A DNA stretch of 8,629 nt from Actinomycetes bacterium (GTDB lineage: Bacteria > Actinomycetota > Actinomycetes > Actinomycetales > Microbacteriaceae). The stretch spans positions 1 to 8,629 of the forward strand of contig JAEYZI010000065.1 in NCBI GenBank assembly GCA_023428065.1. The letters are read 5' to 3'. Below, in pieces: positions 1-5,235 of the stretch (within the stretch, counting starts at the first letter, position 1; the number at the start of each line of letters is the position of its first letter). The notes beneath the pieces were generated by a model that ran no database searches, had not been told where the DNA came from, and worked only from the letters and a program-made list of their open reading frames with translations. A program made the translations under genes and the position numbers.

Positions 1-31
1 TACCTGAACCGGGCGCGGGTCCACCTCCGCG

Positions 32-67
32 CCGACATCACCCCAAATCTGGACATTAGATATCCAG
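32..67 (+). promoter_or_regulatory. Putative promoter with imperfect palindrome upstream of the AhpD-like gene
   Basis: A weak -35-like CCGACA (32-37) lies 18 bp before a -10-like TTAGAT (56-61). The -10 sits inside a 19-bp imperfect palindrome, CTGGACATTAGATATCCAG (49-67), in which 7 of 9 base pairs match. This is the only AT-rich patch near the gene start. A repressor dimer bound there would block the -10. The CCCCANATCNGG motif (41-52) lies between the two hexamers. The hexamers are far from consensus, so the exact promoter position is tentative. Positions 1-31 hold nothing I can assign. Confidence 0.35.
41..52 (+). promoter_or_regulatory. Shared intergenic motif CCCCANATCNGG, copy 1
   Basis: CCCCAAATCTGG is the first of three matches to CCCCANATCNGG in the window. 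It ends 35 nt before the start codon of the AhpD-like gene. The other copies lie at 1496-1507 and 4386-4397, also intergenic and at nearly the same distance from a start. The function is unknown. It could be an operator or a promoter-spacer element. Confidence 0.4.
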
Positions 68-87
68 TTAACGAGAGGAAAGAGAAC

Positions 88-531
88 ATGACCCGAACCC
101 CGATCCGCGACGCGTCGCCTGCGACCTACCAGGCCCTGCTGGCGCTCGACGGCCGGCTCAAGGAGGCGCTCGGCGCGGTGCTCTACGACCTGGTCAAGCT
201 CCGCGCGTCGCAGCTCAACGGCTGCGCCTACTGCGTCGACCTGCACACGCGCGACGCCGCGAAGCACGGCGTGAGCCTGCAGCGCATCCACGCGGTCGTG
301 ATCTGGCAGGACTCGCCCTTCTTCACCGCCGCCGAGCGCGCGGCACTGCAGCTCACCGAGGCGGTGACGCGCCTCTCGGAGACCCACGTTCCGGATGCCG
401 TGGTCGCCGCCGCGCTCGCCGAGTTCGACGAGGCGCAGGTGGCGGCGCTCATCGCGCTCATCGTGACGATCAACGTGTGGAACGGGATCGGCGTCACGGT
501 CCGCTGCTGGACGCCGCGCCTGCGGGGCTGA
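88..531 (+). CDS. Carboxymuconolactone decarboxylase / AhpD-like family protein
   Basis: A 147-residue protein of the AhpD-like alkylhydroperoxidase/carboxymuconolactone decarboxylase superfamily. The signature is visible at residues 39-53: Ser41-Gln-Leu-Asn-Gly, then the redox pair Cys46-x-x-Cys49, then His53. In AhpD-type proteins the paired cysteines and the histidine reduce peroxides in the cytoplasm using a thiol donor, so a peroxidase-like antioxidant role is the best guess. The substrate cannot be told from sequence. The length is typical of the single-domain family. The ATG start is supported by GAGAGG (73-78) nine bases upstream. The frame is open further upstream to the window edge, but that stretch lacks a better start and does not look coding. 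The crcB pair follows after a 19-bp gap, but it probably has its own promoter. Confidence 0.85.
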   Translation: MTRTPIRDASPATYQALLALDGRLKEALGAVLYDLVKLRASQLNGCAYCVDLHTRDAAKHGVSLQRIHAVVIWQDSPFFTAAERAALQLTEAVTRLSETHVPDAVVAAALAEFDEAQVAALIALIVTINVWNGIGVTVRCWTPRLRG

Positions 532-537
532 CGCGGC

Positions 538-543
538 TAGCAT
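538..543 (+). promoter_or_regulatory. Putative -10 box for leaderless transcription of the first crcB
   Basis: TAGCAT matches the actinobacterial -10 pattern TANNNT and ends seven bases before the crcB ATG at 551. Transcription would then begin at or next to the A of the start codon. No Shine-Dalgarno sequence precedes that ATG, which fits a leaderless mRNA, common in Actinomycetota. No convincing -35 box is seen. Confidence 0.4.
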
Positions 544-550
544 CGACCCG

Positions 551-1087
551 ATGCCGACCCCGCCGCCCGACGCCGCCCCGGAGCTGCCCGCCGACCCGGA
601 CACCGACGTCGTCGAGGTGCGGTCGGGCGCCCCGGCGGCCGCCCTCGGCGTGGCGCTTGTCACCCCCGCGAACCTCGCGGTCGTCTTCGTGGGCGGCACG
701 CTCGGCACGGCGGCGCGCGAGGCGCTCGGGCTCGCGCTGTCCGCATCCGGAGTGCCCGCATCCGGGGTTCCCGCATCCGGGGTGCCGTGGGCCGTGCTCA
801 CCGCCAACCTCGCGGGCGCCTTAGCGCTCGGCGTGCTGCTCGAGGCGCTCGCGCACCGCGGGCCCGACCGCGGCATGCGGCGCACCGTGCGGCTGCTCGT
901 CGGCACGGGGTTCCTCGGCGGCTTCACGACCTACAGCGCGCTCGCGAGCGACACGGCGCAGCTGTTCGCCGCGGGCGACGGCTGGCTCGCGTCCGGGTAC
1001 GCGCTCGGCACCGTGATCGTGGGTGCGGGCGCGACGCTCGCCGGCATCCTGCTCGGCTCGCGGCGACGCGCGGGGGTGCCGCGATGA
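551..1087 (+). CDS. crcB: CrcB/Fluc fluoride channel subunit, N-terminally extended (N-in orientation predicted)
   Basis: A 178-residue CrcB (Fluc) membrane protein. The family forms dimeric channels that let fluoride leave the cytoplasm. Family marks are Gly48-Gly-Thr-Leu-Gly with Arg56 in TM1, Asn86-Leu-Ala-Gly in TM2, and GFLGGFTTYS at 120-129 in TM3. Likely membrane segments are 41-63, 80-101, 113-140 and 147-169. Residues 1-40 are a Pro/Asp-rich extension not found in typical ~125-residue members. The TM1-TM2 loop carries three ASGVP repeats (65-79). Positive charges cluster in the TM2-TM3 loop and the C-terminal tail (Arg171-173), so both ends should be cytoplasmic. The usual TTFSTF phenylalanines are Tyr128 and Leu131 here. 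The gene overlaps the second crcB by ATGA, indicating coupled translation. No ribosome site precedes the ATG. Confidence 0.88.
   Translation: MPTPPPDAAPELPADPDTDVVEVRSGAPAAALGVALVTPANLAVVFVGGTLGTAAREALGLALSASGVPASGVPASGVPWAVLTANLAGALALGVLLEALAHRGPDRGMRRTVRLLVGTGFLGGFTTYSALASDTAQLFAAGDGWLASGYALGTVIVGAGATLAGILLGSRRRAGVPR
743..787 (+). repeat. Three in-frame 15-bp tandem repeats within crcB (ASGVP x3)
   Basis: Three consecutive 15-bp units (743-757, 758-772, 773-787) differ at only a few positions and each encode Ala-Ser-Gly-Val-Pro. Each begins with the GCATCCGG word that is common in this genome. The repeat sits in the short loop between TM1 and TM2 of the channel subunit and lengthens it without shifting the frame. 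It is probably a recent slippage expansion that the loop tolerates. Confidence 0.9.
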
Positions 1088-1467
1088 CGCCGGGGCTCTT
1101 CATCGTCGTGGCGCTCGCGGGGGGACTCGGGGCGGTGGCGCGCTTCGTGCTCGACACCGCCATCCGCTCGCGCCGCGTCACGCGGATGCCGTGGGGCACG
1201 ATCGCGATCAACCTCTCGGGTTCGCTCCTGCTCGGCCTGCTCGTGGGGCTCGTGGGCGCGGGCGTGCTCGCGGGGGAGTGGCTGTGGGCGCTCGGCACGG
1301 GCTTCCTCGGCGGCTACACGACGTTCTCGACGGCGAGCTTCGAGACGGTGCGCCTGCTGCAGCGGCGGGCGTGGGGTGCGGCGGCGCTCAACGCGTTCGT
1401 GCAGCTCGCGGCGGCGACGGGGCTCGCCGCGCTCGGCCTGTGGCTGGGGTCGTCGGCGGTGGGCTGA
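1084..1467 (+). CDS. crcB: CrcB/Fluc fluoride channel subunit (N-out orientation predicted)
   Basis: A 127-residue CrcB/Fluc subunit of typical length. Visible marks are Gly13-Gly-Leu-Gly-Ala with Arg20 in TM1, Asn43-Leu-Ser-Gly in TM2, and the GTGFLGGYTTFS stretch (71-82) in TM3. Four membrane segments fit about 4-27, 37-58, 66-90 and 98-122. Positive charges lie in the TM1-TM2 loop (Arg28, 30, 31, 34) and the TM3-TM4 loop (Arg94, 95). The TM2-TM3 loop and C-terminus have none, so the ends should face outside, opposite to the preceding subunit. Together with the 4-bp ATGA overlap, this points to an obligate antiparallel heterodimer exporting fluoride. Of the usual paired phenylalanines, Phe81 is kept and the second is Ala84. 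The start is set by the overlap, since the longer upstream frame is antisense-like arginine-rich sequence. Confidence 0.9.
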   Translation: MTPGLFIVVALAGGLGAVARFVLDTAIRSRRVTRMPWGTIAINLSGSLLLGLLVGLVGAGVLAGEWLWALGTGFLGGYTTFSTASFETVRLLQRRAWGAAALNAFVQLAAATGLAALGLWLGSSAVG

Positions 1468-1468
1468 A

Positions 1469-1480
1469 CCGGGCGCCCGG
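1469..1480. terminator. GC palindrome just after the second crcB stop, possible weak terminator
   Basis: CCGGGCGCCCGG is a perfect 12-bp palindrome directly after the crcB TGA. As RNA it can form only a four-pair stem with a GCGC loop. It is followed by a short pyrimidine run rather than a U tract. It may slow or end transcription, but the case is weak. Confidence 0.25.
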
Positions 1481-1486
1481 GGTCTC

Positions 1487-1515
1487 TTGACTTCGCCCCA
1501 GATCGGGCGCACGAT
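1487..1515 (+). promoter_or_regulatory. Putative sigma70-type promoter for the PEP mutase-like gene
   Basis: TTGACT (1487-1492) and CACGAT (1510-1515) are separated by 17 bp, a good housekeeping-type arrangement for an actinobacterium. Transcription would start near 1522, about 20 nt before the ATG and upstream of the ribosome site GAGG (1532-1535). The spacer contains the inverted repeat CGCCC/GGGCG (1494-1509), which overlaps the shared motif. Confidence 0.5.
1496..1507 (+). promoter_or_regulatory. Shared intergenic motif CCCCANATCNGG, copy 2
   Basis: CCCCAGATCGGG ends 34 nt before the ATG at 1542 and lies wholly between the -35 and -10 of the predicted promoter. The inverted-repeat arms just outside it suggest a dimeric binding protein. 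It matches the copies at 41-52 and 4386-4397. Confidence 0.4.
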
Positions 1516-1541
1516 GCTCGCGTGCTCGATCGAGGCATCCG

Positions 1542-2357
1542 ATGAGCGCGCAGTCGCATCGCGACGCGCTGGCCTTCCGCGCACTGCACGAGGGGCCCGG
1601 CTTCGTGCTCCCGAATGCGTGGGATGCCGGCTCGGCGCGCGTGCTCGCGGGGCTCGGATTCCCCGCCGTCGCGACGACGAGCGCGGGCATCGCGTGGTCG
1701 TGCGGGGTGCCCGACGGGGGCGTGCTCGGGGCGCAGCGGATGCTCGACCGCGTTGCCGAGATCGTCGCGGCGTGTCCGGTTCCCGTCTCCGCCGACCTCG
1801 AGGCGGGCTACGGGCCCGACCCCGCGGATGTCGCGCGCACGGTGAGCAGGGCGCTCGCGTCGGGAGTCGTGGGCGGCAACCTCGAGGATGCCGAGGGCGG
1901 CGAGCTCTTCGACCTCGATCGCGCGGTCGATCGGGTGGCGGCCGCGCGCGCGGCGGCGCCGCGGGACGCCTTCGTGCTCAACGCGCGCACCGACGCGTAC
2001 TTCGTGGGCGGCGTCCCGGATCCGTTCGCCGAGACGGTGCGGCGGGCGGAGCGCTACGCCGAGGCGGGTGCCGACTGCGTCTTCGTGCCGGGTGTGGGCG
2101 ACGCGGATGTCATCCGGCGCCTCGCCGCGGAGTTGCCGGTGCCGCTCAACATCGTGGCGGGCCTGGCGTCACCCGCGATCGACGTGCCGACGCTGTTCAC
2201 GCTCGGCGTGCGCCGCGTGAGCCTCGGCGGCAGCATCGCACGCGCGGCGCTCTCGACGATCGAGCGCGCGGGGGAGGAGCTGCGCGACGCGGGCACTCTC
2301 GGCTTCCTCGACGGCGCGCTCCCGTACGCGGAGGTGCAGCGGCGCTTCGCGCTGTGA
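1542..2357 (+). CDS. Isocitrate lyase / phosphoenolpyruvate mutase superfamily protein
   Basis: A 271-residue TIM-barrel protein of the isocitrate lyase/PEP mutase superfamily, whose members make or break C-C or P-C bonds next to a carboxylate, with a metal ion. Visible landmarks are the Pro24-Asn-Ala-Trp-Asp strand, Thr45-Thr-Ser-Ala-Gly, the metal-site region Ser84-Ala-Asp85-Leu-Glu87, Gly112-Asn-Leu-Glu115-Asp116, and Asn148-Ala-Arg149-Thr-Asp151. The KKCGH catalytic loop of true isocitrate lyase is absent. The protein is also much shorter than that enzyme and close in length to methylisocitrate lyase, oxaloacetate hydrolase and PEP mutase relatives. The actual substrate cannot be named. 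No prp or phosphonate genes lie nearby to suggest one. The ATG has GAGG six bases upstream and its own predicted promoter. The gene converges with the marR gene. Confidence 0.83.
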   Translation: MSAQSHRDALAFRALHEGPGFVLPNAWDAGSARVLAGLGFPAVATTSAGIAWSCGVPDGGVLGAQRMLDRVAEIVAACPVPVSADLEAGYGPDPADVARTVSRALASGVVGGNLEDAEGGELFDLDRAVDRVAAARAAAPRDAFVLNARTDAYFVGGVPDPFAETVRRAERYAEAGADCVFVPGVGDADVIRRLAAELPVPLNIVAGLASPAIDVPTLFTLGVRRVSLGGSIARAALSTIERAGEELRDAGTLGFLDGALPYAEVQRRFAL

Positions 2358-2368
2358 CGGGCGCTCGT

Positions 2369-2385
2369 CGGCTGACGCGCAGCCG
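2369..2385. terminator. Hairpin between convergent genes, likely bidirectional terminator
   Basis: CGGCTG-ACGCG-CAGCCG forms a perfect six-pair stem with a five-base loop. It fills the 28-bp gap between the stop of the PEP mutase-like gene and the stop of marR on the other strand. There is no clear U tract on either side, which is common in GC-rich actinobacteria. The convergent position is the strongest argument. Confidence 0.5.
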
Positions 2386-2892
2386 CTACGCGTCGACCTC
2401 GTCGAGCCGCGCGATGACCACCTCGAGCAGTCGCGCGAGCTCGCCGCGCTCCGTGTCGCTCAGGTCTTGCAGCACATCCGACTCGACGACGTCGGACCCG
2501 CGGATCGCGAGGGAGAAGAGCTGCCATCCCTCGTCGGTGAGGCTCACGTAGACGCGCGTGCGGTTGGCGGCGTCGGGCGTGCGCTCGACGAGCCCGCGTT
2601 CGGCGAGCTTGTCGAGGCGGTGGGTCATGGATGAGGGGGCCACGCTCGTGAGGTCGGCGAGCTGGCTGGGGGTGAGCGGCTCGCCGGCCTTGGCGAGCGC
2701 CGTGACGACGCCCCACTCGCCGGCGGCGATGTCGAGGTCGGCGAGCTGCCGCGCGTACCACTGGTCGAGCTTGCGGTTGAGGCTCTGCACGGCCGTGATG
2801 ACGCGCTGCACCGACTCCTCGCCGCCGGCCTTCACGTAGGTGGCGACGGCGCGGCGGTACTGCTCCTGGGCGCTCTGCGGGGCTCTGGCCAT
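2386..2892 (-). CDS. MarR-family transcriptional regulator
   Basis: A 168-residue winged helix-turn-helix protein of the MarR family. The N-terminal helix (about 8-50) and C-terminal helices (about 118-165) would form the dimer interface. The DNA-binding part spans about 55-122. It includes the recognition helix VAPSSMTHRLDKLAERG (84-100) and the wing, with the family-typical Asp107...Arg111...Arg113 followed by Val-Ser-Leu-Thr-Asp-Glu-Gly. MarR proteins usually repress a divergent exporter and release DNA when they bind a small aromatic ligand. The divergent MFS gene and the palindromes between them fit this exactly. An in-frame GTG at 2907 would add five residues. I prefer the ATG because a GGGA lies nine bases before it and the GTG has no ribosome site. 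The ligand is unknown. Confidence 0.9.
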   Translation of the reverse strand: MARAPQSAQEQYRRAVATYVKAGGEESVQRVITAVQSLNRKLDQWYARQLADLDIAAGEWGVVTALAKAGEPLTPSQLADLTSVAPSSMTHRLDKLAERGLVERTPDAANRTRVYVSLTDEGWQLFSLAIRGSDVVESDVLQDLSDTERGELARLLEVVIARLDEVDA

Positions 2893-2898
2893 GGCTGA

Positions 2899-2928
2899 TT
2901 GTCCCACGAACGATTCGAATGCTAATAT
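2899..2928 (+). promoter_or_regulatory. Putative promoter of the MFS transporter gene
   Basis: TTGTCC (2899-2904) lies 18 bp before TAATAT (2923-2928), the most AT-rich -10 candidate in the window. Transcription would begin near 2935, inside the first operator palindrome, so a bound MarR dimer would block initiation. On the opposite strand, TAGCAT (2924 to 2919) may be the -10 of marR, so the two promoters would overlap and share control. Confidence 0.45.
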
Positions 2929-2957
2929 TTCGATATCGAAAGCTTCGACGTCGAAGC
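2913..2957. promoter_or_regulatory. MarR operator array: TTCGA-based palindromes 15 bp apart
   Basis: Two perfect palindromes lie side by side: TTTCGATATCGAAA (2928-2941) and GCTTCGACGTCGAAGC (2942-2957). Both contain the core TTCGA-NN-TCGAA. A shorter ATTCGAAT (2913-2920) precedes them. The TTCGA starts at 2914, 2929 and 2944 are spaced by exactly 15 bp. A further half site, TTCGAC (2970-2975), abuts the transporter's ribosome site. The position between divergent marR and MFS genes makes autoregulated MarR binding the clear reading. The number of dimers bound is not known. Confidence 0.7.
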
Positions 2958-2975
2958 GACAACTATCACTTCGAC

Positions 2976-2980
2976 GGAGG
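2976..2980 (+). promoter_or_regulatory. Ribosome binding site of the MFS gene
   Basis: GGAGG lies five bases before the ATG at 2986. It settles that start over the longer upstream open frame, which is in a different, arginine-rich phase. Confidence 0.75.
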
Positions 2981-2985
2981 AACTC

Positions 2986-4371
2986 ATGCGCGCCCGGCTT
3001 CTCGTGCTCGCCTCGGCGATCGGATCGCTCGGCTGGGGCGCCGTGCTGCCGTACCAGTTCGCGTACGCCGCCGAGACGCGCGGGTGGGGGCTGCTGCTGG
3101 CCGCGGCATCCGCCTCGCTCTTCTCGCTCGGCGCGCTCGTCGCAGCGCCGCTCGGCGGTCGCCTCGCCGACCGCCGGAACCCGGTGACGGTCGCCGTCAT
3201 CGCGCAGCTCGTGGGTGCGGCCGCCGTCGGCACGCTCGTGTTCGTGGGCGACGCCGCGACGTTCCTCGTGGGCATGCTCGTCTTCGGGCTGGGGCTCGCC
3301 GCCGCCGTGCCGGCGAAGCAGGTGCTCGCGCTGCAGTGGTCGTCGAGCGGCGACCGCCGCAAGATCTTCGCCTACAAGTTCACGGGCGAGTCGCTCGGCA
3401 TGGCGGCGGGCGCGTTCCTCGCGGGGCTCGTGGTCGACCTCGACCGCGTCGACGGGCTCGACGTGGGCTTCCTCATCGCGGCGGGCGGCTTCGTGCTGTC
3501 GTCGGCGATCATCTGGGCGGCCGGGCGCGTAGGTGGGGGAGCGACGGATGCCGTGCTCCGCTCCGACGAGTCGTTCGGCGGCGAGGCCCCGGCATCTGCT
3601 GTCGATGTCTCGTCGACCGTGCAGCAGGCGAACACCGGCGCGATCGCGGTGGTCGACGCCTCCGGACGCCGCAGCCAGCGCGGTGCGCTGCGCACGATCT
3701 TCGCCGACCCGGCGCTGCGCTGGACGGCCGTGCTCACGACGGCGCTCGCGCTCGGCTTCTACGCGCAGTTCGAGTCGGGGCTGCCGGCGTACGCGCTCAC
3801 GGTGCTCGACGTCGACGCGTCGGCGATCGGTCTCGCGGCGGCGGTGAACTGCCTCGTGATCGTGGCGCTTCAGGTGCTCGTGGTGAAGCTCACGGCGAAG
3901 CGCAGCGCCCCCGCACTGCTCATGGTCGTGTCGGGCATCTGGGTGTTCTCGTGGCTACTGCTCTCGGCGGCGCACCTCGCGCCGGGGCTCGCGGCGGTGA
4001 TCTTCATCACCACCTACGGCGTCTTCGCGGTGGGCGAGACGATGTACAGCCCCGTGCTCAACCCGCTCACGGCGTCTTTGGCGCCGCGCGGCATGGTCGG
4101 CCAGACCCTCGGCACGATCGGCGCCCTGCAGACCGCATTCTCGGCGGCCGGCCCGCTCGTGGCGGGCGTGCTGCTCGGTGCGGGCCTCGCGGATGCGTTC
4201 CTCGTGCTGCACATCGCGATCAGCGTTGTGGCGCTCTACGCGGCGTGGCGGATCCGCGGGATCCTGCGGGGGCGGGAGCGGATGCGGGCGGCGGCTGCCG
4301 CGTCGGTGCGCGCGAGCGAAAGCAGCGAGCCGCCGACGAGCCCGATCGGGCTGGTGGGCGCGGGGGCGTAG
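2986..4371 (+). CDS. Major facilitator superfamily (MFS) transporter, probable drug/metabolite exporter
   Basis: A 461-residue polytopic membrane protein with about 12 hydrophobic segments in two halves. MFS motif A is clear between TM2 and TM3: GGRLADRRN at 57-65. The halves are joined by a long hydrophilic loop (about 181-240) that is acidic then basic, as is usual for the cytoplasmic central loop. A charged, Ala/Arg-rich tail follows about residue 425. Drug/H+ antiporters of this type use the proton gradient to expel small molecules. Divergence from a marR gene with shared operators suggests it expels the MarR ligand or a related compound, but the substrate cannot be read from sequence. 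The start is set by GGAGG five bases upstream. The gene is followed by hairpins and then a separate unit. Confidence 0.88.
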   Translation: MRARLLVLASAIGSLGWGAVLPYQFAYAAETRGWGLLLAAASASLFSLGALVAAPLGGRLADRRNPVTVAVIAQLVGAAAVGTLVFVGDAATFLVGMLVFGLGLAAAVPAKQVLALQWSSSGDRRKIFAYKFTGESLGMAAGAFLAGLVVDLDRVDGLDVGFLIAAGGFVLSSAIIWAAGRVGGGATDAVLRSDESFGGEAPASAVDVSSTVQQANTGAIAVVDASGRRSQRGALRTIFADPALRWTAVLTTALALGFYAQFESGLPAYALTVLDVDASAIGLAAAVNCLVIVALQVLVVKLTAKRSAPALLMVVSGIWVFSWLLLSAAHLAPGLAAVIFITTYGVFAVGETMYSPVLNPLTASLAPRGMVGQTLGTIGALQTAFSAAGPLVAGVLLGAGLADAFLVLHIAISVVALYAAWRIRGILRGRERMRAAAAASVRASESSEPPTSPIGLVGAGA

Positions 4372-4400
4372 CTCTCGGAGAGCGGCCCCACATCTGGGGC
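4371..4400 (+). terminator. Tandem hairpins after the MFS gene
   Basis: GCTCTCGGAGAGC (4371-4383) forms a five-pair stem with a three-base loop and begins on the last base of the MFS stop codon. It is followed by GCCCCA-CATC-TGGGGC (4385-4400), a six-pair stem with a four-base loop. No U tract follows. They may terminate the MFS transcript. The second hairpin also contains the shared motif, so it may instead be a protein-binding site. Confidence 0.4.
4386..4397 (+). promoter_or_regulatory. Shared intergenic motif CCCCANATCNGG, copy 3
   Basis: CCCCACATCTGG ends 38 nt before the GTG at 4436 and extends to the most symmetric copy, CCCCACATCTGGGG (4386-4399). It matches the copies at 41-52 and 1496-1507. 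No good -10 hexamer is visible next to this copy, apart from a weak CAGCAT at 4412-4417. Confidence 0.4.
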
Positions 4401-4435
4401 GCGCCCTCACGCAGCATCGGGAGGATCCTGTCAGC

Positions 4436-5101
4436 GTGAGCGAGAATTCGTCATCTGCCGGCGCTGGTGCCCGGCGCGAGTACGAGCGCCGCGCGGCACG
4501 CGACGAGGCGCGCATCCGCGAGACGTGGGGGCAGGGCAAGCTCGGCACGCTCGCGGTCGCCCTGACGCCGGAGCGGCAGAGCACCCGCGCGTGGAGCACA
4601 GGGGCGATCGGTGAAGAAAAGGTAGGGCGCCACCTCGACTCGATCGCCGGCGAGACGGTGCGTGTGCTTCACGATCGTCGAGTGCCCGGGCGCAAGTCGA
4701 ACATCGACCACATCGTCGTCACGGCACACGGGGTGTGGGTCGTCGACACGAAGCGCTACAAGGACAAGGGGCCGAGCCTCCGGGTGGACGGCGGCATCAT
4801 CCGCCCGCGCACCGAGGTGCTGCTCGTGGGCGGACGCGACCAGACGAAGCTCGTGGATGGAGTGCTCGGCCAGGTCGAGCGCGTCGCGTCGGTCGTGGGC
4901 GAGGTGCCCGTGCGCGGTGTCCTCTGTTTTGTCGATGCAAAGTGGCCTCTCATCGGAGGCGGATTCGTCACGCGCGGTGTCGAGGTGCTGTGGCCGGGGA
5001 AGCTGCTGAAGCTGCTCCAAGCGCCCGCGGCCGACACCTGCGACGTGGGCGCCGTGGCAGCGTCCCTCGAGCGGGTGTTCCGCCCGTCCGTGAGGGGCTG
5101 A
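4436..5101 (+). CDS. NERD domain (nuclease-related domain) protein
   Basis: A 221-residue protein with a NERD domain at about 55-170, a PD-(D/E)XK-fold module predicted to act on nucleic acid. The expected active-site pattern is present: Gly59-Glu60-Glu61 in the first helix, Asn89-Ile-Asp91-His92-Ile-Val-Val, and Asp104-Thr-Lys106 within VWVVDTKRYK. The last is a D-x-K version of the usual E-x-K. The N-terminal 50 residues are highly charged and probably helical (Arg13 to Arg28). No signal peptide or membrane segment is seen. The GTG start has GGGAGGA (4419-4425) ten bases upstream, a slightly long spacing. The longer upstream frame runs through the MFS gene and is not plausible. The next gene, 134 bp downstream on the same strand, is a predicted exonuclease, which suggests a DNA-processing context. 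The exact substrate and activity are unknown. Confidence 0.8.
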   Translation: MSENSSSAGAGARREYERRAARDEARIRETWGQGKLGTLAVALTPERQSTRAWSTGAIGEEKVGRHLDSIAGETVRVLHDRRVPGRKSNIDHIVVTAHGVWVVDTKRYKDKGPSLRVDGGIIRPRTEVLLVGGRDQTKLVDGVLGQVERVASVVGEVPVRGVLCFVDAKWPLIGGGFVTRGVEVLWPGKLLKLLQAPAADTCDVGAVAASLERVFRPSVRG

Positions 5102-5125
5102 ATCGTCTCCTGAGCGCACCGGCGA

Positions 5126-5139
5126 GAGGTCGCGACCTC
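5126..5139. repeat. Perfect 14-bp palindrome in the NERD-exonuclease gap
   Basis: GAGGTCGCGACCTC is a perfect palindrome in the 134-bp gap, just before a short AT-rich stretch (GATATAT, 5143-5149). It could be a regulator site or a small hairpin after the NERD gene. I see nothing else definite between 5102 and 5200. Confidence 0.4.
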
Positions 5140-5207
5140 GTCGATATATGTCGTGGGTACCGGCCTGCCGCCTGAACGGGGACGTGCGCAGAAGCGCCGG
5201 GGCTCCC

Positions 5208-5231
5208 TACGCTCGCCTCGACCCGAGGAGG
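5208..5231 (+). promoter_or_regulatory. Possible -10 box and strong ribosome site for the exonuclease gene
   Basis: TACGCT (5208-5213) fits TANNNT, with no clear -35. It would start transcription near 5220. GAGGAGG (5225-5231) lies four bases before the ATG at 5236 and fixes that start. The exonuclease-helicase pair may therefore be transcribed separately from the NERD gene. Confidence 0.4.
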
Positions 5232-5235
5232 ATGC

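Noticed and set aside
1..38. Possible divergent minus-strand gene starting with ATG at 38
   Set aside because: Only about a dozen codons are visible (arginine-rich), with no well-spaced ribosome site. The palindrome at 49-67 hints at divergent control, but the fragment is too short to support a gene.
532..550. Fluoride riboswitch before crcB
   Set aside because: The gap is only 19 bp and the likely transcript is leaderless. There is no room for the pseudoknotted aptamer and no such pattern is visible.
1376..2551. Long open frame on the plus strand (391 codons) across the PEP mutase-like gene
   Set aside because: Its translation is arginine-, alanine- and glycine-rich with no recognisable motif. 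It is the shifted frame of a GC-rich gene whose own frame has clear superfamily motifs and a ribosome site.
2054..2962. Minus-strand open frame of 302 codons overlapping marR and the PEP mutase-like gene
   Set aside because: It covers the operator region and two convergent genes in a different phase. The MarR frame on the same strand carries the real protein signature.
2919..4439. Long open frame on the plus strand (506 codons) across the MFS gene
   Set aside because: It is arginine-rich and low in complexity. The overlapping frame gives a proper 12-segment transporter with motif A and a GGAGG site.
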